Positions 35,690-44,249 of a DNA stretch of 64,000 bases are shown one piece after another (position 1 is the first letter of the stretch; each line of letters opens with the position of its first letter). Made by a program: the position numbers and the translations under genes. The stretch lies in assembly GCF_018531465.1 (NCBI RefSeq), contig NZ_JAHDTF010000014.1, forward strand, positions 1-64,000. The letters run 5' to 3'. The DNA is from Sphaerisporangium fuscum (lineage in GTDB: Bacteria; Actinomycetota; Actinomycetes; Streptosporangiales; Streptosporangiaceae). The notes under the pieces were generated by a model. That model was given only the letters and a program-made list of their open reading frames with translations, did not search any database and was not told where the DNA came from.

Positions 35690-36025
35690 GCTACCCCTTG
35701 CGCGGGTCCTCCGGGTCATGCGCCCATTCCGGCGAGCGGCCGCTCGCCGGACCCACCCGAATCCGCGCGCCCGGCCATGTTCTCACTGCTTTGTCACCGC
35801 CACCACGGGGCCCGAGTCCTGGGCGAGGAACGCCGCCTGTTCCCCGCCCCGGCCCGCTCACCCGCTACCGGCTCACCGGCTCGACGACCACCGCCACGGG
35901 TGTCATCATCGCCGCCCATCAGCCGGCCTGCGCAACCTGATCAGCGCTGTGGATCTCCGGCGAACATCCGACCGTGATCGGCCGGCGGGAAGCGTTTCCG
36001 TCCAGCTGGGAGATCGGCCAGGCGA
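35690..36025. other. Intergenic region without a recognised gene
   Basis: About 335 bp between the SorC gene and the VOC gene. Reading frames here show no start with a ribosome binding site and no recognisable protein motif. The right part is the 3' flank of the VOC gene. I see no RNA gene or strong hairpin. Confidence 0.6.
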
Positions 36026-36550
36026 CTACTGCCGCCCCGCACCCGCACCTTGCAGTTCCTCGCGCAAGGTGCGCTGGACATAGGCCATGGCCTCCTGCGC
36101 GGCGGGGTCGGCGAAGCGGGCGCCCAACTCCTCGGGCGGGACGTCCTCGACCCGTTCGTGCAACCACCACAGATGCCCCTGCGGGTCACGAAGACGAGCG
36201 ACACGCTCACCGAAGGCGAGCAGGGTGGGGCGGGTCACCACTCGCGAGCCCGCCTGGACGGCCCGCTCGACGGTCCCCTCGACGTCATCGACGTAGACGC
36301 GCAGATGGGCGGGGGTGGGCGGCCAGCCCGGCTTGGCGTCGAACAGCATCACGACGCTGTCACCGAACTCGACCTCGACGTGACCGATGTCCCCGTCGGC
36401 GTCCGCCATGCGGGAACCCGGAGTCTCGACGGCTCCGAACACCGACGTCAGGAAGCGCACCTCCGCATCGGTGTCACGGCTGATCACCCACGCGTTGACG
36501 CGCGCGTACCGCGGTGGAACCTGCACAGGCCGCTGGGCCTCACTGATCAT
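36026..36550 (-). CDS. VOC-superfamily glyoxalase-like protein
   Basis: 174 residues, ATG 36550 with GAGGGAG 5-8 bp upstream. A single PhnB/bleomycin-resistance-like module: YARVNAWVISRDTDAEVRFLTSVFG, VMLFDAKPGW, LRVYVDDVEGTVERAVQAG and RLRDPQGHLWWLHERVEDV. The Glu of LHERVED takes the usual metal-ligand place. The C-terminal tail (about 130-174) is helical. The substrate is unknown. It is separate from the neighbouring sugar genes. Confidence 0.82.
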   Translation of the reverse strand: MISEAQRPVQVPPRYARVNAWVISRDTDAEVRFLTSVFGAVETPGSRMADADGDIGHVEVEFGDSVVMLFDAKPGWPPTPAHLRVYVDDVEGTVERAVQAGSRVVTRPTLLAFGERVARLRDPQGHLWWLHERVEDVPPEELGARFADPAAQEAMAYVQRTLREELQGAGAGRQ

Positions 36551-37071
36551 GGGAACTCCCTCGACGATCGGCTTACCCGCACAAGCGTCGCAGCGGTCGC
36601 GGGGCCACCAGTAGTGCCTGGGGCACCTACCCCGATGCGGTTCGCACGCCTGCCGGCACAGATCGACGCCGCCGACCGTGCAGAATGCACATCACGTCCC
36701 AAGGCCCGCGCCGGCCGCACCGGCCGGCCTCGCCAGGGCCGAGTTGGGCTCCATTCCCGTACCCGTCTCAAAGATGTGACCGCGGGACGGCTGCTGCTCG
36801 CCGAAGTGGCCGGGGAGCCGGTCGCGGCGACGCGGGGGCTGCTCCCCGAGGAACAACGCGGCCTGATGTCGGGCGCGCCCGACGATCGCGTCCACCGACC
36901 GGATGGGCGGGCTTCCCGGTAGCGCGGCATCTCCGCCGGGATGGCCGGGCCCCGCCGACCTCGCGCGGATCGCCTCCGGTGCGGCCGGTCGCGCCGCACC
37001 GGAGGCTCCCCTCGCCGGCACGAGGTCAGGCGGTTCGCCGGGTTCTCACCGCCCTGGCAGGGGATCCGGGA
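36551..37071. other. Intergenic region, no convincing gene
   Basis: About 520 bp. Frames remain open by base composition, but none has a start with a ribosome binding site or a coherent protein motif. A short plus-strand stretch at about 36770-36890 (DVTAGRLLLAEVAGEPVAAT) looks faintly protein-like and could be a gene remnant, but I cannot assign it. The right end is the 3' flank of the xylanase gene. Confidence 0.5.
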
Positions 37072-38529
37072 TCACAGGGTCCACTTCTGGTTGCCGCCGC
37101 CGGAGCACGAGTACATCTGGATCTTGGTGCCGTTGGCGGTGCCGGTGCCGACGGCGTCCAGGCACAGCCCGGACTGGACGCCGACGATGCTGCCGTCGGA
37201 GTTGACGCGCCATTTCTGGTTGTCACCGCCCCAGCAGCCGTAGATCTGCACCTTGACGCCGTTGCCGGTGCCGGCGGCGTCCAGGCACTTGTCGCCGTAC
37301 ACCCTCAGCTCACCGGCGCTGGTCGGCGTCCACTGCTGGTTGGCCTGCCCGTTGCAGTCCCACAGCTGGACCTGGGTGCCGTCGGTGGTACTGGCGTTGG
37401 GCACGTCCAGGCAGCGGCCGGAGGCGACCCCCTTGATCTGCCCGCCGCCGGACGGTGGAGGGGTCGGGGTTTCGGTGGGCGGGGTCGGGTTCCCGCTGTT
37501 GAGGGCGTTGAGGACGGAGGTGTAGGCCGGCTTCTTGTTGCCGTTGCCGTCGAACAGCAGCGGGGTGTCCCCCGAGCGCCAGGAGTCGGAGTCGCGGACG
37601 CCCCAGGTGGTGATGCCGACACAGCGCGACACGGCCAGGCAGTCGTTGGTGACGTTGGCGTAGGTCGTGGCCGAGGCGCCCTGGATGTCCAGCTCGGTGA
37701 TCGCCACGTCGACGCCGAGGGCGGCGAAGTTCTGCAGGGTGGTGCGGAAGTTGCTGTTGTAGGGGCTGCCGCTGTTGAAGTGCGACTGGAAGCCCACGCA
37801 GTCGATCGGCACTCCGCGGGACTTGAAGTCCCTCACCATGCTGTAGACGCCCTGGGTCTTGGCCCAGGTCCAGTTCTCGATGTTGTAGTCGTTGTAGCAG
37901 AGCTTGGCGGCGGGGTCGGCGTTCCGCGCGGTACGGAAGGCCACCTCGATCCAGTCGTTGCCGGTCCGCTGCAGGTTGGAGTCGCGCCGGCCGCCGCCGC
38001 TGTCGGCGTAGGCCTCGTTGACCACGTCCCAGGCGTAGATCTTGCCCTTGTAGTGGGCCATGACGCCGTTGATGTGGTCGATCATCGCCTGGCGCAGGGA
38101 GCTGCCGGACAGGGACTGCATCCAGCCGGGCTGCTGGGAGTGCCAGGCCAGGGTGTGCCCGCGCACCCGCTTGCCGTTCTGCACGGCCCAGTTGTAGATG
38201 CGGTCACCGTTGGTGAAGTTGAACTGGCCGCGGTTGGGCTCGGTGGCGTCGATCTTCATCTCGTTCTCGGGCGTCACCATGTTGAACTCGCGGTTGGCGA
38301 TCGTGGTGTACGCCGAGTCGCCGAGCTTGTTCGCGGAGATGGCCGTGCCGAAGTACCGCCCGCTCTGCGCGGCCGCGGCGCCGAGCGTGCTCGCCGCGGC
38401 GTCGGAGGGGGCCGCCACCGTCAGTGCCGTGACCACGCCGAGCACCCCGATGGCACCGGCGAGCAGAACCCGACCTGAGCCGCTGAAGGACCGCCGGGTT
38501 CCCGGCGGCGGTATGGCGTTGACGCCCAT
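37072..38529 (-). CDS. xlnA: Secreted GH10 endo-1,4-beta-xylanase with ricin-type (CBM13) domain
   Basis: 485 residues, ATG 38529 behind GGAGGC. Signal peptide 1-46. The GH10 catalytic domain (about 47-345) carries acid/base Glu 172 in DVVNEAY and nucleophile Glu 279 in ITELD, plus WHSQQPGW and the substrate-binding NEMK. A Thr/Pro linker (about 346-363) leads to a three-fold ricin-B lectin domain (about 364-485) with repeated CLD...Q(L/I)...C...NQ(Q/K)W. The architecture matches Streptomyces xylanase A-type enzymes that hydrolyse plant xylan outside the cell. Operators lie upstream at 38680-38732. Confidence 0.96.
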   Translation of the reverse strand: MGVNAIPPPGTRRSFSGSGRVLLAGAIGVLGVVTALTVAAPSDAAASTLGAAAAQSGRYFGTAISANKLGDSAYTTIANREFNMVTPENEMKIDATEPNRGQFNFTNGDRIYNWAVQNGKRVRGHTLAWHSQQPGWMQSLSGSSLRQAMIDHINGVMAHYKGKIYAWDVVNEAYADSGGGRRDSNLQRTGNDWIEVAFRTARNADPAAKLCYNDYNIENWTWAKTQGVYSMVRDFKSRGVPIDCVGFQSHFNSGSPYNSNFRTTLQNFAALGVDVAITELDIQGASATTYANVTNDCLAVSRCVGITTWGVRDSDSWRSGDTPLLFDGNGNKKPAYTSVLNALNSGNPTPPTETPTPPPSGGGQIKGVASGRCLDVPNASTTDGTQVQLWDCNGQANQQWTPTSAGELRVYGDKCLDAAGTGNGVKVQIYGCWGGDNQKWRVNSDGSIVGVQSGLCLDAVGTGTANGTKIQMYSCSGGGNQKWTL

Positions 38530-38679
38530 GCCTGAGCCTCCATAACTGAGTCAGAGAAACGGGAGAGACACCCGAGATCGACGCCGCGCCCCACCACGGA
38601 GCACGCACCGGGCGTCGTGGACAGGGCCCCTGCCGAGCACCACCACCGAGCTGACAGGGGCTGACCGCCTCGCGGACTC

Positions 38680-38732
38680 AGTGTGGAAACGCTCCCGAAA
38701 TATGTCAAGACAGTGTTGAAACTTTCGGAAAC
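38680..38732 (-). promoter_or_regulatory. xlnA promoter with operators in the spacer and upstream
   Basis: On the minus strand TTGACA (38708-38703), 17 bp, CACACT (38685-38680). The spacer holds GGGAGCGTTTCC (38697-38686), a LacI-family-like half-palindrome. Just upstream is TGAAACTTTCG (38717-38727), and a second, perfect inverted copy TGAAA-C-TTTCA lies at 38818-38828. GAAAC-TTTC-type repeats are known near actinomycete xylanase genes. This fits repression relieved by xylo-oligosaccharides. Confidence 0.7.
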
Positions 38733-39147
38733 CTACGACCGACCGCACCGGCATCGCCGCCGCTCCGGGGTGCAGAAGGGCCTAAGGGCATGCCGCCCCC
38801 CGCAGGAGAAGGCTCCGTGAAACTTTCAGCCACGCCCTCGTCGGTCCGGATCGGAGCACCCCGGATGACACCAGACGAGCGACGCCCGGCCTCACAGACC
38901 CGGCGCCCGGGGCGCCGTCCCTCTTGACGGGACCTCCCCGCCTCGTGTTTGCTCCGCCCACCACCACCCCGGCCACCCGACGGAGAGGGGACCGCGACCG
39001 CGCACGAGTAGCCGGATGTCCACGCACTCCTGGTGCGCGGGATCCAGACGACAGAATGAGGTTCATGGGTGATCGGCACGCGACCGTCCGAGACCTACGT
39101 GCGCCGGTCCGCATACGGCGCGTCTCGGCGCCCGGCCGCCGGAGAGG
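38733..39147. other. Intergenic region between xlnA and the aminotransferase remnant
   Basis: About 415 bp. Apart from the TGAAACTTTCA element at 38818-38828, I find no gene, terminator or RNA. Open frames on both strands are low-complexity and lack ribosome binding sites. Confidence 0.6.
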
Positions 39148-39620
39148 TCACCTGGCGGTGGCGTCCAGCGCGGCTTTGAGGGACGCCTCGAGGATGTCCA
39201 CGCCGGCGTGAAGTTCGTCGTCGGTGATCGTGAGAGGCGGGGCGATGCGGAAGATGCCGCCCATCCCGGGGAGCTGGACGATGTTCGTGTGGAGGCCTCG
39301 TTCGCGACAGGCCGAGGTGATCGCGCCGGCCAGCGCGTCGGCGGGCGCCTTGCTCTTCTCGTCCTTGACGAGCTCGACACCCAAGGTCAGGATGTCGGGC
39401 GCGATCCCGTCGCGCTCGAAGGCGTACATCATCCCCGTGCGGCCGAGACCGGTCTGCGCCTCGTCCAGGATGAGCAGCATCCCGCGTTCGTCCACATCTC
39501 TTTCAGCCGGCGCAGATACCCGGGCGGCAGGTCGATGATCCCGCCCGAGGACGGGATGGGCTCGATGAGGCAGGCGGCGAGGCTCCCGGCGGATTGCTGG
39601 TCGACCGCCGCCGGATTCAC
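39148..39620 (-). pseudogene. Decayed class III (PLP) aminotransferase
   Basis: Three lesions are visible. The N-terminal half is absent: recognisable sequence begins at VDQQSAGSLAACLIEPIPSS near 39610. A frameshift near 39490 splits PPGYLRRLKEMW from RGMLLILDEAQTGLGRTG. An in-frame deletion joins ...APDILTL directly to GVELVKDEKSKAP, removing about 100 residues that normally hold the PLP-binding lysine. The closing LPGMGGIFRIAPPLTITDDEL is family-typical. It resembles dialkylglycine-decarboxylase or aspartate/GABA aminotransferase relatives. It cannot be active and lies 3' of murQ. Confidence 0.88.
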
Positions 39621-39712
39621 GCCACGCCATGCCGCCCGGCGGCGACCTCATCGCGCTCGCGGGGGCGCAGCTCCGCGACAGCGGCCGCGACGTGGCGCCG
39701 GCGTGGGGCGCC

Positions 39713-40663
39713 TTACCCGGGTTCGGCGGCGTCGAGGGCGGCCCGCAGGCTCGGCGCGTCGGCCAGAACGGCGGTGGCCTGCTCCAGGGTCAGACCGCGC
39801 AGCATCATCAGGAGGGCGGTCTTGACCGAACCTTCGGATCGCGCGAGGGCTCGCCGGGCCTCCGCCGTCGAGCAGCCGGTGACGAGCATGACCGCCTGCT
39901 CGGCGCGTGCGCGCAGCTTCTCGTTGCTCGGCCGGAGGTCGACCATGACGTTGCCGTAGGTCTTCCCGAGCCGGATCATGCTTATCGTCGAGATCATGTT
40001 CAGGACCAGCTTCTGCGCGGTGCCGGCCTTGAGGCGGGTCGACCCTGCGATGATCTCCGGCCCGACGACGACCTCGATCGCGTGTCGGGCGGCTCGGCCG
40101 ACGAGGGAGCCGGGATTGCACGCGACCGCCACGGTCAGCGCCTGCCGCCGGCGCGCGTACTCCAGCGCGCCGACCACGTAACGGGTCCGGCCGGACGCGG
40201 AGATGCCGACGACGACGTCCGTCGGCGCGAGTTCGACGGCTTCGAGCGCGTCGGCGCCGCCCTGCGCGTCGTCCTCGGCGTCTTCGACGGCACTCCGGAT
40301 GGCCGTGTCCCCGCCGGCGATGATCCCGACGACGAGGGAAGGATCGGTGTTGAACGTGGGCGGGCACTCGCTGGCGTCGAGGATGCCGAGCCTGCCGGCC
40401 GTACCCGCGCCGATGTAGATCAGCCGGCCGCCCGCTCGCATCCGGTCCACGATGTCGTCGATCGCGCGCGTGATCTGGGGGAGCACCGCCGCCACGGCCG
40501 ACGAGACGTCCTGGTCCTGCTGGTGCATCAGGGCGACGAGTCTGTCCGTGGGCAGGGTGTCGAGATCGCGGAGCTCTTCGAGGACCGCCTCGGTGGTGAG
40601 CGCCGACAGTTCGGCGTGGACGTGGTCGAGACGGCCTCGCGCGTGATTGACGAGGTCAGACAC
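39713..40663 (-). CDS. murQ: N-acetylmuramic acid 6-phosphate etherase
   Basis: 316 residues from GTG 40663 (AAAGGTG upstream). The SIS fold and the signature LIYIGAGTAGRLGILDASECPPTF, with catalytic Glu in ASE, are present. The long conserved GSTRLKAGTAQKLVLNMIST, KTYGNVMVDLRPSN and the C-terminal UBA-like helices (VTGCSTAEARRALARSEG) are complete. MurQ removes D-lactate from MurNAc-6P to give GlcNAc-6P. It is divergent from the MurR-type regulator and marks the locus as MurNAc catabolism. Confidence 0.95.
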   Translation of the reverse strand: MSDLVNHARGRLDHVHAELSALTTEAVLEELRDLDTLPTDRLVALMHQQDQDVSSAVAAVLPQITRAIDDIVDRMRAGGRLIYIGAGTAGRLGILDASECPPTFNTDPSLVVGIIAGGDTAIRSAVEDAEDDAQGGADALEAVELAPTDVVVGISASGRTRYVVGALEYARRRQALTVAVACNPGSLVGRAARHAIEVVVGPEIIAGSTRLKAGTAQKLVLNMISTISMIRLGKTYGNVMVDLRPSNEKLRARAEQAVMLVTGCSTAEARRALARSEGSVKTALLMMLRGLTLEQATAVLADAPSLRAALDAAEPG

Positions 40664-40891
40664 TGATTGCGCACCTTTCTGGGAGGCGTGACAGCGGACG
40701 GCGGGCATCCCCGTTCCGTCCGGTGAGGTTCCGGCGTATCTGTGCGGTGTCAGGTCACGGACGCGAGTTCGCTGAGCAGGAGTCGAAGGAAAGCCGGTCG
40801 TCGGTCAGGCCACCGATCACGCTCACCGGCGAACCGTGGGTGGCTACTGACAATGCGATGAAGGGAATTTACAACAAGACGGTCTCGGACG

Positions 40892-40928
40892 AAAGTCATT
40901 GACTAACCGCCGGACGCGTCCTTAACCT
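40892..40928 (+). promoter_or_regulatory. Promoter of the murR-like gene with a shared upstream element
   Basis: TTGACT (40900-40905), 17 bp, TTAACC (40923-40928). The -35 is embedded in GAAAGTCATTGACT (40892-40905), which matches GAAAATTATTGACT at 43157-43170 in 12 of 14 positions. This is a candidate binding site for the SIS-domain regulator. The remainder of the murQ-murR gap has no gene. Confidence 0.65.
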
Positions 40929-40994
40929 GACAGCCCCGAAGAGAGATCACCGAAAAGACAGGGTGTGGCCGGAAGTGTCATTAGGGACTTACCT

Positions 40995-41867
40995 ATGAGC
41001 ATTCAGAGCGACATCCAGGCGCGCGCCGATTCCTTTCCGCCCACCATGCGGCGCGTCGCCGACGCGATCCTCGATCGGCCGCAACTCGTGGTCGACAGCA
41101 CCATCACCGAGGTCGCGCGGATCTGTGACACCTCCGAGGCGTCGATCGTCCGGTTCTGCCGCGCCATCGGCTTCACGGGATTTCCCCAGATGAAGTTACA
41201 GATGGCCGCCGAACTGGCGAAGGAGTCCGCGGAGTTCGGCGGCGGCGAGCCGGGCAGTTACGGCGCGGACATCAGCCCGTCCGACACGCTCGCCGAGATG
41301 GTCTCGAAGATCGCGAACAGTGAGATCCTCGGCATCCGCGAGACCGTCGACAGCATGGACTTCGACGTGCTCCGCAACGTGGTGCGCAAGCTGCAACGCG
41401 CCAAGCGCGTCGTGCTGTTCGGAGTCGGGGCCAGCAACGGCGGCGCCCAGGATCTCGCCCAGAAGCTCCTGCGGATCGGCCATGTGGCGCTCGCCTTCCA
41501 TGACGCGCACGACGCCCTGGTCTCGTCCGCCCTGCTGGGGGCCGCCGATGTCGCCATCGGCTTCTCGCACAGCGGCAGGACCACGGAGACCAACGCGTTC
41601 CTGCGCGGCGCGAAGAACAGCGGCGCGTACACCGTCGCCGTCACGAACGTGCCCGGGTCGCCACTGACCGAGCACGCCGACGGCGTGCTGCGCACGGCGG
41701 TCAGGGAGACCACCTTCCGCTCGGGCGCGATGGCGAGCCGGATCGCCCAGCTGACCATCGTCGACTACCTGTTCGTCGGCGTCGCGCGCAGCCGCTACGA
41801 GCACACCGTCCAGGCGCTGAAGAGCACCTACGAGATCGTCCGGGAGTTACGCGACGACCGACATTGA
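40995..41867 (+). CDS. MurR/RpiR-family transcriptional regulator
   Basis: 290 residues from ATG 40995, preceded by AGGGA; GTG 40965 would add ten residues. The N-terminal HTH_6 domain (about 5-80) contains TITEVARICDTSEASIVRFCRAIGFTG. The SIS domain (about 110-260) contains VVLFGVGASNGGAQDLAQKL, IGFSHSGRTTETN and AVTNVPGSPLTEHAD. The family binds sugar phosphates; next to murQ the likely effector is MurNAc-6P. It likely controls murQ, namZ and the transporter operon through the GAAANTNATTGACT elements. Confidence 0.93.
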   Translation: MSIQSDIQARADSFPPTMRRVADAILDRPQLVVDSTITEVARICDTSEASIVRFCRAIGFTGFPQMKLQMAAELAKESAEFGGGEPGSYGADISPSDTLAEMVSKIANSEILGIRETVDSMDFDVLRNVVRKLQRAKRVVLFGVGASNGGAQDLAQKLLRIGHVALAFHDAHDALVSSALLGAADVAIGFSHSGRTTETNAFLRGAKNSGAYTVAVTNVPGSPLTEHADGVLRTAVRETTFRSGAMASRIAQLTIVDYLFVGVARSRYEHTVQALKSTYEIVRELRDDRH

Positions 41868-41929
41868 TCGGGCCGGCGCCACGTGCACCGGCCGGCGGGA
41901 CAGCGGCGCATGAGAACGGAGAAAAGAAC

Positions 41930-43129
41930 ATGACAGCGCAGCGCACCCGTACCGGAATCGAGGTCGCCCTCGGCGACCCGCAGGTCATCCAGGGCACACG
42001 CGTCGGCCTGCTCACCAACTTCACCGGGACGACCCCGGACCTCGGCCGGACGGCCGACGCGCTGGTGGCCGCCGGCGTCCCGGTCACAGCCCTGTTCGGC
42101 CCGGAGCACGGGCTCAACGGTTCCGTCCAGGCCGGGCAGAGCGAGACCGACGCGCTCGACGCGCGGACCGGGCTGCCGATCTTCGACACCTACCTGCGGA
42201 ACGGCGACGAGCTGGACGAGCTCGTGGCGGCCTCGGGCGTCGACACGATCGTGTTCGACATGCAGGATCTCGGGGTCCGCTTCTACACCTATATCTGGTC
42301 GATGTACGACTGCATGCAGAGTGCGGCGCGCACAGGGGTCCGCTTCGTCGTGCTCGACCGCCCCAACCCCCTCGGCGGGGCGGTCGTGTCCGGGCCTGGC
42401 CTCGACGTCGCGGGGTACGGCAGCTTCGTCGGCCGTGCCGACATCCGGCTGCGCCACGGCCTGACGGCCGGCGAGCTCGCGCGCCTGTTCGCCGGCCGGC
42501 ATCTGCCCGCCCAAGGGCTTCGCGTCGACCTGGACGTCGTGCCGATGTCCGGCTGGGACGCGGCGGCCGACTTCGACGGGACACACCTTCCCTGGGTCGC
42601 GCCGTCACCGAACATGCCGACCCTCGACACGGCCTTCGCCTACTGCGGCACCGGGCTCTTCGAAGGAACGAACCTGAGCGAGGGGCGCGGCACGACCCGG
42701 CCGTTCGAGACGCTCGGGGCGCCTTACGTCGACGAACGGCTGGCGGCGCGCCTGCGCGGGACCGGGGCGCCGGGCGTCCTGTTCAGGGAGGTCTGGTTCA
42801 CCCCGACCTTCCACAAGTACGCCGGCGAGACCATCCGCGGTGTCCAGCTGCACGTCACCGACCGGTCGGCGTACGACCCGGTGGCGACGGCGCTCACCGT
42901 GCTCGACGCCGTCGCCGACCTGTACCCCGGCCGCTTCGCCTTCCTGCCCGGCGAGGATCCCGAGCCGGGCCACCCCTTCGACCGGCTCTGGGGATCGGCA
43001 CGGCTACGGGAGGCCGTGCAGGCGGGCCGGCCGGCCTCGGCGCTGAACCCGGGCACGGAGGCCGTCGAGGCGGTCTACGGCGACGACGTGCTGCTCTATC
43101 CACGCGGTCACCGGGCGCCGTCAGCGTAA
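41930..43129 (+). CDS. namZ: Exo-beta-N-acetylmuramidase NamZ-like (DUF1343, GH171)
   Basis: 399 residues from ATG 41930, with GGAGAAAAG upstream. VGLLTNFTG (25-33), LFGPEHGLNG with Glu 59, DMQDLGVRFYTYIWSMYD, RPNPLGG and NLSEGRGTTRPFE are DUF1343 hallmarks. Characterised members (B. subtilis NamZ) release MurNAc from the non-reducing ends of peptidoglycan glycans and are exported. This copy has no signal peptide, and the upstream in-frame extension offers none, so it should be cytoplasmic. It follows the regulator by 62 bp. Confidence 0.9.
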   Translation: MTAQRTRTGIEVALGDPQVIQGTRVGLLTNFTGTTPDLGRTADALVAAGVPVTALFGPEHGLNGSVQAGQSETDALDARTGLPIFDTYLRNGDELDELVAASGVDTIVFDMQDLGVRFYTYIWSMYDCMQSAARTGVRFVVLDRPNPLGGAVVSGPGLDVAGYGSFVGRADIRLRHGLTAGELARLFAGRHLPAQGLRVDLDVVPMSGWDAAADFDGTHLPWVAPSPNMPTLDTAFAYCGTGLFEGTNLSEGRGTTRPFETLGAPYVDERLAARLRGTGAPGVLFREVWFTPTFHKYAGETIRGVQLHVTDRSAYDPVATALTVLDAVADLYPGRFAFLPGEDPEPGHPFDRLWGSARLREAVQAGRPASALNPGTEAVEAVYGDDVLLYPRGHRAPSA

Positions 43130-43156
43130 ACCAGCACCAAAGAATGTCAGTCTGTT

Positions 43157-43197
43157 GAAAATTATTGACTTCCGCTCTCGGCGCGAAGACAATTTTC
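43157..43197 (+). promoter_or_regulatory. Promoter of the GNAT-transporter operon flanked by an inverted repeat
   Basis: TTGACT (43165-43170), 17 bp, GACAAT (43188-43193). GAAAATT (43157-43163) and AATTTTC (43191-43197) form an inverted pair that brackets the promoter, the second arm overlapping the -10. The first arm belongs to the 14-bp element shared with the murR-like promoter. This arrangement fits repression of the downstream genes by the same SIS-domain regulator. Confidence 0.7.
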
Positions 43198-43243
43198 GTC
43201 CAATGGGCAGGATGCAGCGACTGATCCTGCTCGAGGAGGAACG

Positions 43244-44218
43244 ATGACACACCCCCCTTTCATCGCGACCATCAGGCCGTTCCGTCACGGAGACGGGCCG
43301 GCGATCGCCCGAGCCTGGACGGCGGCGGCGCCGGGAGACGGCATCACCTACAACCGCTTTCGCGACCTTTTCCTGCTCGACCGCAATTTCGACGCCGACG
43401 GCCTGCTCGTCGCCGAACAGGACGGTGAGATCGTCGGCGCCGCGTACGGCGTGCGCCGCCTCATTCCCGCCGAGGGAGCCGACCTGGAGCCCGACTCCGG
43501 CTGGATTCCCTTCTTCTTCGTCGTCCCGCGGGCACGTCGCCAGGGCCTCGGCTCGCGGCTGGTGCGCGCCACCATGGAATGGCTGGCCGGCAACGGCGCG
43601 AAGACCGCGTACTTCTCGTCGTACACGCCCAACTACTTCCTCCCGGGGCTCGACGCGGCCCGGTACCCCGACGCCGCGCGCATGCTCGCCTCGCTCGGCT
43701 TCACCACGCAGTACGAGTGCGTCGCCATGGACCGCAGCCTCAACGACTACGAGATCCCCGAGCGCATCCGGGAACGCGTCGCCGCGTTGCGGGCGGACGG
43801 CTGGAGCTTCGGATCACCCGGCGGCGACGACCTGGTCGACCTGATCGACATCGCCGGCGGCCGCTTCAACTCCGACTGGGCGCGGGCGATCCGTGAAGGC
43901 GTGCTCGGCGGACTGCCGCTCGACCGCATCGTCACGGTCCGCAACCCGGACGGCGCCATGCTCGGCTGGGCGATGCACGGCACCTACGAGAACGTCCTCG
44001 AGCGTTTCGGCCCCTTCGGCGTCCTGCCGGAGAGCCGCGGCACCGGCCTCGGAGAGATCCTGCTCCACCTCACCCTGGAGCGGATGCGGGCGCTCGGAGC
44101 GCACAGCGCCTGGTTCCTGTGGACCGACGAGACCTCCCCGGCAGGCCATCTGTACCTGAAGACCGGCTTCACGGTCACCCGCACGTTCGCGGTTCTGCAT
44201 GCGCCGCTCGCGATGTGA
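43244..44218 (+). CDS. Protein with two GNAT acetyltransferase domains
   Basis: 324 residues, ATG 43244 with GAGGAGGAA upstream. Both halves have an acetyl-CoA loop: ARRQGLGSRLVRATMEWL (about 92-109) and SRGTGLGEILLHLTLERM (about 265-282). The C-terminal copy looks standard; the N-terminal one begins IRPFRHGDGPAIARAW. It is first in the importer operon. It may acetylate an amino sugar or a muropeptide amino group, for instance restoring GlcNAc/MurNAc N-acetylation in balance with the PIG-L protein, which is inference. Confidence 0.88.
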   Translation: MTHPPFIATIRPFRHGDGPAIARAWTAAAPGDGITYNRFRDLFLLDRNFDADGLLVAEQDGEIVGAAYGVRRLIPAEGADLEPDSGWIPFFFVVPRARRQGLGSRLVRATMEWLAGNGAKTAYFSSYTPNYFLPGLDAARYPDAARMLASLGFTTQYECVAMDRSLNDYEIPERIRERVAALRADGWSFGSPGGDDLVDLIDIAGGRFNSDWARAIREGVLGGLPLDRIVTVRNPDGAMLGWAMHGTYENVLERFGPFGVLPESRGTGLGEILLHLTLERMRALGAHSAWFLWTDETSPAGHLYLKTGFTVTRTFAVLHAPLAM

Positions 44219-44249
44219 CACGCAACCCCCCAGCGCCGAGAGGAACACC

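Noticed and set aside
36685..36922. Small plus-strand gene between the VOC and xlnA genes
   Set aside because: One short protein-like stretch but no start with a ribosome binding site and no assignable family.
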